This document shows positions 1 to 8,077 of a DNA stretch of 64,000 bases, one piece after another. Source of the stretch: Pseudogemmobacter hezensis (GTDB lineage: Bacteria; Pseudomonadota; Alphaproteobacteria; Rhodobacterales; Rhodobacteraceae); assembly GCF_013155295.1 (NCBI RefSeq), contig NZ_JABJXT010000002.1, positions 1 to 64,000 of the forward strand, written 5' to 3'. The position numbers were made by a program, and so were the translations under genes. The stretch's first letter is position 1. Each line of letters begins with the position of its first letter. A model generated the notes under the pieces. The model saw only the letters and a list, made by a program, of their open reading frames with translations, was not told the DNA's origin and ran no database searches.

Positions 1-104
1 AGCAGCTGCAGTAAGAAAAAAGAAGGAGACACACCCAACCTTGACCCCAGCTTGAACCAAAATCCATAATCAGAGGTGGCTCACTTCTCGGTGACAAAAC
101 CGGC

Positions 105-275
105 TCAGTTCCGCGTGAGATTCAACACGCTGGCGTCAAAATAGTCAGCGGCAAAAAGCAAATGTTTGCCGGTCGAGGGATCAGAAAACTCGATCCCGGA
201 CCCAAAGGCGGAATGATCCGCAAAAATATCGGGATACGCCATGATGGCGGCGAATGCGTGGGGGTTCCAAGCCAT
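105..275 (-). CDS. Small hypothetical protein (56 aa)
   Basis: A 56-residue frame beginning MAWNPHAF and ending NLTRN. I do not recognise the family. The start at 275 is preceded by AGAAAGGTC about six bases upstream, a reasonable ribosome-binding site; a start at 305 would have none. The composition is protein-like (soluble, acidic and aromatic residues mixed) with no signal peptide or membrane segment. It lies divergently from the integrase on the presumed mobile element, so it may be element cargo. It could also be a chance frame. Confidence 0.4.
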   Translation of the reverse strand: MAWNPHAFAAIMAYPDIFADHSAFGSGIEFSDPSTGKHLLFAADYFDASVLNLTRN

Positions 276-615
276 TTTTTGACCTTTCTGTCTGATGATA
301 GCCAATCAAAAAGGGCGCTATCTCAGATGCTGATTTCGATACGCACGTCATCCGTGCCGCTAGAAGCGGGTCAGGATATGCGGCGTATGATCAGCGTTTT
401 GGTCATGTCGGGAATCATAGATGGTGGCCCTGGAAATCGTCAATCCAAAAAATGTGCTTGCGGAAAAATAGTCCGGCCTTATTTTGATAGCCATCCGCAG
501 CTCATTCCGAGCCGCGTCTCTGATTGGACATTCTGGTGATGATACGCGGCATAAACGCCCTGTAATATCAAGCGTTTGCGCTGCTCAGGCCATCAGGCCT
601 GCGCCCGGAAATAAG
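276..615. other. Gene-free stretch upstream of the integrase
   Basis: About 340 bases lie between the small minus-strand frame and the integrase start. Open frames cross it but none has protein-like composition together with a ribosome-binding site. A perfect 6-bp inverted repeat (CAGGCC, four-base spacer, GGCCTG) at 586-601 lies 15 bases before the integrase start and could be an operator. Base composition is visibly more AT-rich than in the housekeeping part of the window. Confidence 0.4.
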
Positions 616-1716
616 ATGGAGACGACCATGGCGGATGCAGCTCGCGCCCCCTATCTCACGTTCCCGAAAGGGAAATCATCCTTCCAGATCAGGGATGGCA
701 AGAAATATATTTCGACCGGTAAAACCGATCGTTCGGAGGCGATGATTGTTCTGCTCGAGTATCTCGACCGCAAAAAGGCGGATGAGGCGCGGACCGCCGC
801 ACCGATTACCCGGCTCGCCACGGTAGGGAACATCCTCGACGCGTGGGCGGAGGAGCGTCAACGTGAAAATCCGGAGACCTGGCGCCGCAAATGGCGCACT
901 CTCCATCAGCGGATGAAATGGAAAATCGGTAAATATCTCCTCACTGGCGTCAATAAAAAGCTTCTCGATTGGTATGAATCTGAGCGGTATCGCGAGGGCG
1001 TATCCGAGCCGACTGTTCGCCAGGAGCTGACGACTCTTACGGCCGCATGGTCGGTCGCACTGCGGGCAGATCCGCCGATCACCGACTTGCCGATCCCGAA
1101 GATCGACCTACCCGCCGGATCCGATCCGCGAGAGGCATTCCTGACACACGAAGAGGCGGACAGGCTGATCGCTGCTGCGGAAAAAGAATACCTCAAACTT
1201 TTCATCCGCATCGGTCTCGCCACCGCCGGTCGGCATCGTGCGATCCTCGATCTGACATGGAGCCGTGTGGACCTCGAGAGAGGAACCATTGATCTCCGTA
1301 TGCCGGGTGAAACCGATGGACCGGTCAGGGTGGATGTGCGCGGACGCCGGATTCGCGCGCCGAGGATGAAGAAGCGCGGTTTTTGCAAGATCGAGGGGGA
1401 TATCATCGACGAACTCCGCGCGGCTCAGGAGCGGGCCGCGTCGGATCATGTGATCGAGCTGGCCGGTCGCCGTCTCCAGTCCGTCGGCGATGGATTCAAG
1501 GCCGCGGTGATCCGTGCCGGATTGGACCCGGATGAGGTGACGCCGCACATCCTCCGTCATACGGCGATCACATGGCTGATGCAGTCGGGGGAAGACATCT
1601 ACCGGGTGGCCTCCTTTGCCGGCCATAGCAGTCCGAAAATGATCGAAAAAGTTTATGGCCACCATCATCCCGATTTTCAGGGATCCATTGCGAGGCGCCT
1701 CGCCCGGCGTGCTTGA
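616..1716 (+). CDS. Tyrosine-type site-specific recombinase (phage/island integrase)
   Basis: A 366-aa integrase of the lambda-Int family, which recombines an element's attachment site with a chromosomal one through a covalent phosphotyrosine. The C-terminal catalytic domain (about 175-360) shows Arg206 in TAGRHRAILDL, HILRH with His311 and Arg314, the GHSS box with His337, and the nucleophile Tyr347 in KVYGHHHP. Lys252/253 is a candidate for the beta-hairpin lysine. An N-terminal core-binding region spans about 65-160. The start at 616 has GGAAATAAG before it; ATG 628 is an alternative. A tRNA-Ser 3' fragment lies 180 bases downstream, the usual partner of such enzymes. All catalytic residues are present, so the enzyme may be active. 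Confidence 0.93.
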   Translation: METTMADAARAPYLTFPKGKSSFQIRDGKKYISTGKTDRSEAMIVLLEYLDRKKADEARTAAPITRLATVGNILDAWAEERQRENPETWRRKWRTLHQRMKWKIGKYLLTGVNKKLLDWYESERYREGVSEPTVRQELTTLTAAWSVALRADPPITDLPIPKIDLPAGSDPREAFLTHEEADRLIAAAEKEYLKLFIRIGLATAGRHRAILDLTWSRVDLERGTIDLRMPGETDGPVRVDVRGRRIRAPRMKKRGFCKIEGDIIDELRAAQERAASDHVIELAGRRLQSVGDGFKAAVIRAGLDPDEVTPHILRHTAITWLMQSGEDIYRVASFAGHSSPKMIEKVYGHHHPDFQGSIARRLARRA

Positions 1717-1740
1717 CGCGATTTTGCTAGGGGTGCAGGG

Positions 1741-1760
1741 GGATTACCGAATGGTAATCC
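1741..1760 (+). terminator. Hairpin just after the integrase gene
   Basis: GGATTACC and GGTAATCC form an 8-bp perfect stem around a GAAT loop, flanked by G-rich and C-rich bases that extend it. It starts 24 bases after the integrase stop. There is no U-tract, so termination is only inferred. Confidence 0.35.
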
Positions 1761-1772
1761 GGCCCCCGAAAT

Positions 1773-1817
1773 CATCTCTACACGAACGAAACAAATCTGT
1801 TCTTTCGTGTAGAGATG
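1773..1817. repeat. 14-bp perfect inverted repeat between int and the tRNA fragment
   Basis: CATCTCTACACGAA at 1773-1786 is repeated in inverse as TTCGTGTAGAGATG at 1804-1817, with a 17-base spacer. Both arms match perfectly. It lies between the integrase stop and the tRNA-Ser fragment, where arm-type integrase sites, excisionase sites or transcript hairpins are expected. No poly-U tract follows. Confidence 0.6.
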
Positions 1818-1838
1818 CGAGATATGAATCCATTAAAA

Positions 1839-1860
1839 TCAACCTGTTAGGTTGACTTTT
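1839..1860 (+). terminator. Small hairpin with T-tract before the att site
   Basis: TCAACC, a five-base loop and GGTTGA are followed by CTTTT, with matching A residues upstream. This is the form of a weak intrinsic terminator for transcripts coming from the integrase side. It also sits immediately before the tRNA fragment, so a protein-binding role in recombination is possible. Confidence 0.4.
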
Positions 1861-1893
1861 AGACCACCAACGCCCCCGTAATGCCGCTTGCCG

Positions 1894-1957
1894 ACACCCC
1901 TGCTAAGGGTGCAGGCCCGGAAGGGTCTCGAGGGTTCGAATCCCTTCGTCTCCGCCA
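1894..1957 (+). other. tRNA-Ser(GCU) 3' fragment, probable attachment site
   Basis: The stretch matches the 3' part of a serine tRNA: an anticodon arm CACCC-CTGCTAA-GGGTG (anticodon GCU), a long class II variable arm, a T-arm with GGTTCGAATCC, the 3' acceptor strand CGTCTCC and an encoded GCCA. The 5' acceptor strand (expected GGAGACG) and the D-arm are absent upstream, so this is not a complete tRNA. Integrases that use tRNA genes leave exactly such 3' repeats at one element boundary. The intact tRNA would then lie outside the window, to the left if the element extends that way. Confidence 0.8.
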
Positions 1958-2304
1958 TTTTCCCCTGCAAACCTGAAAACAAGCCCCTCGCGGGATCTTT
2001 TTCTTTATGGCCAAAGGGGTTTGCAGGAGCCATCCACCCTTTGGAGACTGGCTTGCCTCACGAGCTCGGTCTCTGAACGCTCACCGTCACTTTCCACCCG
2101 CCCCTCGCTCTCGGCGAGACGGGTTCAAAACCTCCATGCATTTCAAGGAACTGGCGGGATCGCGTTGCGCCCGTGTTTCGCTGGTTCCGGCTTGTTTCGA
2201 TTCAGATGGAGACGCGACGCGGGCGGCGTGGTCGTTGGTATGTCTTGGGAGACTTGCGCGAAGTCCCTGATGACAAATGCAGTTTCCACCTTTAGCCTGG
2301 CGCG
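1958..2304. other. Gene-free stretch after the att-like site
   Basis: About 350 bases without a convincing gene. Several short frames exist; one, about 2140-2290, reads protein-like (METRRGRRGRWYVLGDL) but has no start context or recognised family. This may be eroded coding DNA belonging to the same decayed cargo as the pseudogenes that follow. Confidence 0.4.
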
Positions 2305-3141
2305 ATGTCAATCGGGGCCTGGACCGTTCAAGAGAACGACCTGATCATCGCGGATTACTTCGCGACGCTGGCCGACGACGTCTGTGGCCGCCCCTACAAC
2401 AAGGCCGAGCATCGGCCCGGGCTTCTGCCGCTGTTGAATGATCGGTCCGAAGGAGCGGTCGAGTTCAAGCACCAGAACATCAGCGCCGTGCTGAAGGGGC
2501 TGTATGAGGACTGGATCCCGGGCCATAAGCCCGCCTTCAATTTCCAGATGACGCTGGTGGATGCCGTGGCACGTTGACTGGCGCTGAACCCGGCATGGCT
2601 CGGCCGCCATTCAGGTACCAGAGCACCGACTGGCCTGGCGGAGGCGCGGCCGATCTGGATCGGGCCGCCGCCCACGTTGTCGAACCAGCCGCCCCCGCAG
2701 GAGCTGGCGCAGATGCTGCACATCGCCCGCAAATTCGATGTCGCGGCGAGAGACGAGCGAAACCGCGCCCTCGGCCGTGCCGGTGAGGAGCGCGTCCTGG
2801 CGCACGAACGAGCCTTCCTGAAATCAGCGGGCCGCGACGATCTTGCGCGCAAGCTCCGGTGGGTGTCGGAGGAGGAAGGCGATGGTGCCGGCTACAATAT
2901 CGCCAGTTTCGCGCCGGATGGCCGTCCGCGCCTGATCGAGGTGAAGACGACGAATGGCTGGGAACGCACCCCTTTCCACATCAGCCGCAACGAGCTGGCC
3001 GTGGCCGAGGAGCGGCGTTCGGAATGGTCCCTGTTCCGGCCTTGGAACTTCGCGCGCGAGCCGAAGGCGTTCGAGCTGCACCCGCCGCTGGACGCGCATG
3101 TCTCGCTGACCGCGACGTCCTTTCAGGCGAGTTTTCATTGA
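2305..3141 (+). pseudogene. DUF3883-type protein with an in-frame TGA
   Basis: The frame starts MSIGAWTVQENDLI and reads for 90 residues to VDAVAR, hits TGA at 2575-2577, then continues in the same frame to 3141 with LALNPAWLG and later LIEVKTTNG, PFHISRNELAVAEE and SLFRPWNFAREP. The second half is the DUF3883 domain, a nuclease-like fold common in restriction and defence proteins; EVKTTNG carries the E-x-K core. From memory of the family, the residue at the stop is normally Trp, so one TGG-to-TGA change explains the break. The rest of the frame is intact, so decay is recent. The protein's role is unknown. Confidence 0.75.
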
Positions 3142-3208
3142 GGGTCAGCGAAACGCCCGCTCAGCCTGCTCCTGCCATTTCTCACCCGCCAGAAAGCGCA
3201 GGTCGTAG

Positions 3209-3965
3209 AGGCTGGAAGACGCGCCCCTGGATCACGCGCCTGTCTGGGACGACGTTGCCACCTTCGATGGCCGCCCGTGGCGCGGTGCAGTGGACATCGT
3301 CACTGCGGGCTATCCGTGCCAGCCGTTTTCCGTTGCGGGCAAGCGTCAGGGCGCGGACGACCCGCGCCACCTCTGGCCGCATGTCGCCCGCATCATCGGC
3401 GAAATCAAACCGCCCTTCGTCTTCCTCGAGAATGTCGCCCATCATCTCCGCCTCGGCTTCCCTGAAGTCGCCAGCAGACTGGTCGGAATGGGCTACCGCC
3501 TTGCGGCAGGCCTCTTCACGGCGGCGGAAGTCGGCGCGCCCCACAAGCGCGAGCGGCTCTTCATCCTCGCCGTCCGGGAGGGCGACGATCTGACCGACCC
3601 CGCGCGCCTGCTCTGGCATCCGGTCGAGTGGCGGGAACCGGACGGAACTGCTGCGCTTGTGGCCGACGCCGAGGGCCAGTGCGAACCAGAACCGGCAGAC
3701 GAAACTGACGCCCTCGCAGGCAGCGGGCCAGCACGGGATGAATCTGGCGACGACGGCAGCAATGTGGCCGACGCCGCAGACCGACAGCTTTCGGAGCCGG
3801 GGCGGCGAACGGCGCGGCGAGAAAGGTCTGGAAGGGTTCTTCTTCCGGTATGAACACCGCTTCGTCTATACGCGCCGACTGTCCGACGGCCATATCGGTA
3901 TCGTCGCGGTCCTGCATGAGCGCATGCATCAGATCGACAGGTTCAAGGAAGATTTTCGCGACTGA
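3209..3965 (+). pseudogene. C5-cytosine DNA methyltransferase remnant running into a ParE-like toxin end
   Basis: One frame reads APLDHAPVWDDVATFDG then GYPCQPFSVAGKRQG (motif IV, catalytic Cys), PPFVFLENVAHH (motif VI Glu) and PHKRERLFILA (motif VIII region). The N-terminal SAM-binding motif is missing and an upstream TAG closes the frame. Near 3655 family similarity moves to another frame (WPTPRASANQNRQTK and MWPTPQTDSFRSRGG), so there is also a frameshift. That frame runs into GFFFRYEHRFVYTRR and GIVAVLHERM, resembling the C-terminus of RelE/ParE toxins. The locus looks like two deletion-joined fragments of a defence island and should not make active methyltransferase. Confidence 0.7.
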
Positions 3966-4487
3966 AGCGGCAGCCGCCCACGCCCGTCATGCCTCCATAA
4001 GCCGTGGGCGGTTTCCGGTGGTGAAGAAGGTTGGACTTCAGGCCCGCGCCCTCCGCCATCAGGCTTTCAACGCATTGAACGCATTGAACGCATTGAACGC
4101 ATTGAACGCATTGAACGCGTCTTTCAAAGACAACCTGGGCAAGCCTGCTCCTGCGACAGCACATTGTTACAGCGGGCCAGGGGCAGGAACCACAGGACGG
4201 CCCGTCAGGCGCGGTGCGGTATTCCGCTTCCGTATGGGCGTTCCGCCTCATCCTGTTGCTCAGGCCACCGCGAACGGGGAAATCCGGGATATTCATTCGC
4301 GCCCCCGTTCATCGCGGGAACCTTGCCCAATATCCGCATTCTGTTACAGAATTCATTACATACAGTCGGCGCACATTGCGGCCTGATCCGCGCTATTGAC
4401 GCGTTTACGCATGCCAGCTGGCCCTTTTTCATTGACACAGGAACGGGCAGCCGCAGCTCGGGCCTCTGGTTGCAGGACGGTACGGGA
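3966..4487. other. Gene-free stretch with a tandem repeat
   Basis: About 520 bases between the toxin-like remnant and the glycosyltransferase. Apart from the 9-bp tandem repeat I see no gene. The open frame of the glycosyltransferase extends back to 4164, but those 108 codons lack protein-like composition and a ribosome-binding site, so I treat them as untranslated. The promoter of the glycosyltransferase should lie here. Confidence 0.45.
4072..4116. repeat. 9-bp tandem repeat, five perfect copies
   Basis: GCATTGAAC is repeated head to tail five times without a mismatch, preceded by one degenerate unit (GCTTTCAAC). As 9 is a multiple of 3 it keeps any frame open, but no gene uses it. It has the form of a slippage microsatellite in the decayed region. 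Confidence 0.95.
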
Positions 4488-5384
4488 ATGATTGGTGAAA
4501 AGCGACTTTTGGGCGTTATGACAATGGCCTACCAGGACTATTTCTTTGTCGAACGCTGGTATCGCTATTGGTCTGCGCAGATTGGTCCTGAATGCCTCTA
4601 TCTTCTTAGCCATGGCAATGATCCGGTTCACCGCGAAATCGCCATTGGAGCCAATATCATCAATCTTCCCCGCGACAGCGGCATGTATAAGTTCGATGCG
4701 CGCAGATGGCGCTCTATGGGCTATCTGGCATCCGGACTTCTTGAGTTTTACAAATGGATGATTGTTTCGGATGTAGATGAGATTGTTATCGCCGATCCGC
4801 TATCAGCCACGTCTGTGGGCGACTGGATTGAACGCAACACCAGCGATAATAAATCGGCGCCCAAAAATATATCGCCATTGTGCCTGGAACTTATTCACCT
4901 GCCCGATGAAGAGCCCGAAAGTATCGCCGATGATGCGACCATACTTTCCCGGCGGCGCATATTTCAGCCGAACTGGAATTACAGCAAACCCTGTCTGATT
5001 GGCGCCCCTGCATTGTTTGCCCCAGGCGGGCATCGCAATAACCTGGGCCCCCGCCTTTTGCCTGATGGGTTGTTCACGCTGCACCTTAAGTTTTTCGATC
5101 TGCCCATGTTGACGGACCGAAGCAAGGGGCGCAAAGAAATCATGTCAGAGGCCAGCACAAACGGCCTGGAGGTCGACACCTCAACAAGCTGGGGAAGCAC
5201 CACCCTGGATCGATATCACAATATTGTCGCAAGCAAGACGCTTCGCGGTGAGGATGTCGATCTTCCCGAATACCGGGCGGCAATGCGCAAGCAGAAACAG
5301 AAATATACCAATTCATTCATCTGGGGCCAGGCAATCGACAAAAACCTGTATCGCATTCCAGAGCGCTTTTCCGCCTTGTTCTGA
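4488..5384 (+). CDS. Glycosyltransferase family 2-like protein
   Basis: A 298-aa protein that probably transfers a sugar to a surface glycan. GT-A features are visible: an N-terminal MTMAYQDYFFVERWYRYW segment, and near residue 95 IVSDVDEIVIADP with the D-x-D type motif that binds a metal-nucleotide sugar. It resembles the Glyco_tranf_2_4 type often found in Rhodobacterales. ATG 4488 has GGACGG upstream; ATG 4518 is an alternative. It stands alone beside the decayed island and is less GC-rich than the housekeeping genes, so recent transfer is possible. Donor and acceptor cannot be read from the sequence. Confidence 0.72.
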   Translation: MIGEKRLLGVMTMAYQDYFFVERWYRYWSAQIGPECLYLLSHGNDPVHREIAIGANIINLPRDSGMYKFDARRWRSMGYLASGLLEFYKWMIVSDVDEIVIADPLSATSVGDWIERNTSDNKSAPKNISPLCLELIHLPDEEPESIADDATILSRRRIFQPNWNYSKPCLIGAPALFAPGGHRNNLGPRLLPDGLFTLHLKFFDLPMLTDRSKGRKEIMSEASTNGLEVDTSTSWGSTTLDRYHNIVASKTLRGEDVDLPEYRAAMRKQKQKYTNSFIWGQAIDKNLYRIPERFSALF

Positions 5385-5396
5385 TCCGCATATCCC

Positions 5397-5436
5397 CGCC
5401 CCGGGCTGATCTTCCTGTCTTTTCTGGCCCGGGGCG
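5397..5436. terminator. GC-rich hairpin after the glycosyltransferase
   Basis: CGCCCCGGGC and GCCCGGGGCG form a 10-bp perfect stem around a 20-base loop, starting 12 bases after the stop codon. There is no strong U-tract. Confidence 0.5.
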
Positions 5437-5725
5437 CCGCTGCAATCCGGGCCATGACCGCAGGCAGGAACTTTTGGTCACTGTTTTCCTGGAAATGGCC
5501 ACGGGAAAAAGCATAGGCCGCATCATTTTCACCCTGCAGGGTGATGAGGCATCCCTGACGCAGCCTCTAAAACAGGGCTATTGTTCCAGTCATTTTCATT
5601 CCCTCGAACGGGGTCGTATCCGGGCAATTCGTCCAATACGGCCCCGGTTTTATTCCAGCAGCCGGACAACAAGCCCGAAAACGCCCTGCCCTGCGGATCG
5701 GATATTCCGGCTCAGATCTTACGGC
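5437..5725. other. Gene-free convergent region
   Basis: Roughly 290 bases between the terminator-like hairpin and the end of the minus-strand LuxR-type gene. I see no gene, RNA or clear repeat in it. Confidence 0.45.
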
Positions 5726-6823
5726 TCAGGCCTTGCGGATCAGCTGCAGCAAAGCAAGCTGGCTCTCGCAGCCGGTTTTATGCAGCAGGCTTTTGACCTG
5801 GCTGCGCACCGTCTCGGCCGAGCGCCCATGCAGCGCCGCCATATCGCGTATCGACAGCCCATCCGAGACCCCGCTGAGAACCCGCCTCTCGGCTCCGGTC
5901 AGCGCAAATCGCTGCGCGATCGTGTCGACGACCGATCCGCTGCTGTGGCGTCCCGGCTCGATCAGCAAGCCGACCATCGGGCCGCAAAGCAGTTCGGAAA
6001 TCGGTTCGCGGGCGGCACGAAACAAGGTCATCCGATGGCCGTCCTGGTTCCAGACCACCTCTGATCGGGTCAGGGCGCCGCGCTGCAACAGCCGCCTCAG
6101 GGCCTGCTGGCCATTCTCATCGCCGAGGCGGATCTGCCCGGTCGGGGTGATCGTGAACAGATTGGCCCGCGCCGCCGCCTGTTCGGCGGCTGGGGTCACC
6201 ATGACCGGGCGCAGGGTGTCGTCAATCAAACAAAGCCCGGCGCCCATCACCCCGAGGGCCTGGCCCGCAACATTGTCCATCCGCAACTCGCCCGCCGAGC
6301 GTGTATAGTAGCGCATCAGCCGCTGCAGATGCGGCTTCATCGCCTCTAACCTGCGGCCCATCGCGGTGGCGACGGCCGGATCCTCGTCCCCAAACACCGT
6401 GGTCAGCAGCAGATTTTCCCCACCACGACGGCTGAGCGTCACCCCGACCGAGCCGATATAGCCCGCCGGACGCAGGTAATCATTGTAGTATTCCGTGCGC
6501 TTCAGCGTCTCACGCGAGATCACTTCGTGATCGACAATCACGTCATTGGCGCGGCGCAGAATATGATCGGGCACCCATGGATTAAGCTGACTGTAATAAT
6601 TGGCGTAATCGGCAATCTCTTTCTCACCGACGCCAGAGGCCAGTTCCAGCCGCCCCAGCCCACCGATTGCCTGGTCGTTTTGCAGCATGAACAACGCGCC
6701 GCCATTGCCCCGGTCAGAAACCAGCTGGCGCAGAAAAACCGGCCAGTCCGCCTCACCAAGCAGAATGGAGTAAAGCGTCTCGGTCAGATCGGCCTGCAGC
6801 TGGTCCACGCTTCCCCCTGACAT
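5726..6823 (-). CDS. LuxR-type HTH transcriptional regulator
   Basis: A 365-aa protein whose last 65 residues form a LuxR/FixJ-type DNA-binding domain: FALTGAERRVLSGVSDGLSIRDMA then GRSAETVRSQVKSLLHKTG. The N-terminal 290 residues have no recognisable autoinducer-binding or receiver signature and presumably sense another signal. The ATG at 6823 has no clear ribosome-binding site; GTG at 6808, preceded by AGGGGGA, may be the real start. It is transcribed alone. A 16-bp palindrome at 6900-6915 lies in its promoter region and may be its own operator. The target genes are unknown. Confidence 0.85.
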   Translation of the reverse strand: MSGGSVDQLQADLTETLYSILLGEADWPVFLRQLVSDRGNGGALFMLQNDQAIGGLGRLELASGVGEKEIADYANYYSQLNPWVPDHILRRANDVIVDHEVISRETLKRTEYYNDYLRPAGYIGSVGVTLSRRGGENLLLTTVFGDEDPAVATAMGRRLEAMKPHLQRLMRYYTRSAGELRMDNVAGQALGVMGAGLCLIDDTLRPVMVTPAAEQAAARANLFTITPTGQIRLGDENGQQALRRLLQRGALTRSEVVWNQDGHRMTLFRAAREPISELLCGPMVGLLIEPGRHSSGSVVDTIAQRFALTGAERRVLSGVSDGLSIRDMAALHGRSAETVRSQVKSLLHKTGCESQLALLQLIRKA

Positions 6824-6899
6824 GCTTCAGGGCACAGACTGTGCACCCGAACAGACAGATGATACCAGCTGCAGCCGGGGATAGCCTGGAAAAACGGCA

Positions 6900-6915
6900 A
6901 TATTTGATCAAATAT
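6900..6915. promoter_or_regulatory. 16-bp perfect AT-rich palindrome upstream of the LuxR-type gene
   Basis: ATATTTGATCAAATAT is fully self-complementary. It lies 77 to 92 bases upstream of the possible regulator starts and 70 bases past the end of the polyprenyl synthase gene, in otherwise GC-rich DNA. Position and symmetry suggest an operator for a dimeric regulator. It is not an FNR box, because the TTGAT and ATCAA half-sites overlap instead of being spaced. Confidence 0.5.
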
Positions 6916-6985
6916 CGACACCGATGCCCGACTGATGCCCGGGTAAGGCCGATCAGCGGCGAGGGCGCAACCGCCCCCCGCCCGA

Positions 6986-8008
6986 TCATGCGATGCGCGA
7001 GACCACGAAATCCGCCAGATCGCCCAGGATATCCTTCAGCGGATGGGCTGGCAGCGGCACCAGCGCCGCCCGCGCCTGCGCAGCCCAGGCCAATGCGTCA
7101 TCGCGGGCCGCGCTGAGGGCACCGTGATGCTCCATCAGGCGCAGGGCCTCTTGCAGATCGCCGTCGCGCTGGTCGCCCTTTTCGATCACCCGGGTCCAGA
7201 AGGCCCGCTCTTCCGGGCTGGACGCCGCCACCGCCTTGATCACCGGCAGGGTCAGCTTGCGCTCGCGGAAATCATCGCCGGTATTCTTGCCGATCACCGC
7301 CGAGGCACCGCCGTAATCCAGCAGATCATCGGCAATCTGGAAGGCGATCCCAAGCGCATCGCCATAGGTGAACAGCGCCTGCACCTCAGCCGGGCTGGCC
7401 CCGGCGATCACCGCGCCAGATTCGGTCGCGGCAGAGAAGAGCGCCGCGGTCTTGCCGCGGACCACCTTGATATAGATCTCTTCCGTGGTCGTCAGATCCT
7501 GCGCTGCGGTCAGCTGCAGCACCTCGCCCTCGGCGATGGTGGCCGAGGCATTGGCCAGAATATCCAGCACCCGCAGGCTGCCCGGCTCGACCATCAACTG
7601 GAAGGCACGGGCGAAAAGATAGTCGCCCACCAGAACCGAGGATTTGTTGTCCCACAGCAGATTGGCGGTCGGGCGGCCACGGCGCTGTTCGCTTTCGTCA
7701 ACGACATCATCGTGCAAAAGCGTGGCGGTATGGATGAACTCGACCGTTGCCGCCAGCTTGCGGTGATCCTCGCCCTCGGGGTGGCGCGTCGGATAACCGC
7801 AGATATGCGCGGCGGCCAGCACCAGCATCGGGCGAATGCGCTTGCCGCCCGCCTCGATCAGATGGGCGGTCACCTCGGGAATGCGCGGCGCATGTTCGCT
7901 GGCCATCCGCGCGCGGATGATCGCATTCACCGCCGCCATATCCGGGCCAAGAGCCTCGGCCAGCCGGTCCTGGGGGCCTGCCTGCGCCTGTTTGGAATTG
8001 CCGTCCAT
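6986..8008 (-). CDS. Long-chain polyprenyl diphosphate synthase (ubiquinone side chain)
   Basis: A 340-aa trans-prenyltransferase of the IspB/DdsA type, which builds the C40-C50 isoprenoid tail of ubiquinone from isopentenyl diphosphate. Both aspartate-rich motifs are clear: LLHDDVVDESEQRRG (FARM) and FQIADDLLDYGG (SARM), plus GGKRIRPML near the N-terminus and VVRGKTAALF. Rhodobacterales use Q10, so decaprenyl is likely, but chain length cannot be read. ATG 8008 gives the family's usual length; longer upstream frames lack similarity. It diverges from the DUF2007 gene with 69 bases between them. Confidence 0.92.
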   Translation of the reverse strand: MDGNSKQAQAGPQDRLAEALGPDMAAVNAIIRARMASEHAPRIPEVTAHLIEAGGKRIRPMLVLAAAHICGYPTRHPEGEDHRKLAATVEFIHTATLLHDDVVDESEQRRGRPTANLLWDNKSSVLVGDYLFARAFQLMVEPGSLRVLDILANASATIAEGEVLQLTAAQDLTTTEEIYIKVVRGKTAALFSAATESGAVIAGASPAEVQALFTYGDALGIAFQIADDLLDYGGASAVIGKNTGDDFRERKLTLPVIKAVAASSPEERAFWTRVIEKGDQRDGDLQEALRLMEHHGALSAARDDALAWAAQARAALVPLPAHPLKDILGDLADFVVSRIA

Positions 8009-8077
8009 CTTCACCCTCAGCCCTTTGCGGGTGCCATTCCCCTTGCCTGATGCGGCAGGTGCAGCTACCCAAAACCG

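Noticed and set aside
1870-1957. Complete tRNA-Ser
   Set aside because: The 5' acceptor strand and D-arm are missing upstream of the anticodon arm, so only a 3' fragment is present.
2080-2140. T-arm-like GGGTTCAAAACC, possible second tRNA fragment
   Set aside because: No matching acceptor, anticodon arm or CCA surrounds it; the similarity is limited to one loop.
4072-4116. CRISPR array
   Set aside because: The units are 9 bp and contiguous, without spacers; no cas genes lie in the window.
4164-4487. N-terminal extension of the glycosyltransferase frame
   Set aside because: The 108 extra codons have no protein-like composition and no ribosome-binding site; the GT fold begins after 4488.
6900-6915. 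FNR binding site
   Set aside because: FNR sites need TTGAT-N4-ATCAA; here the half-sites overlap without a spacer.
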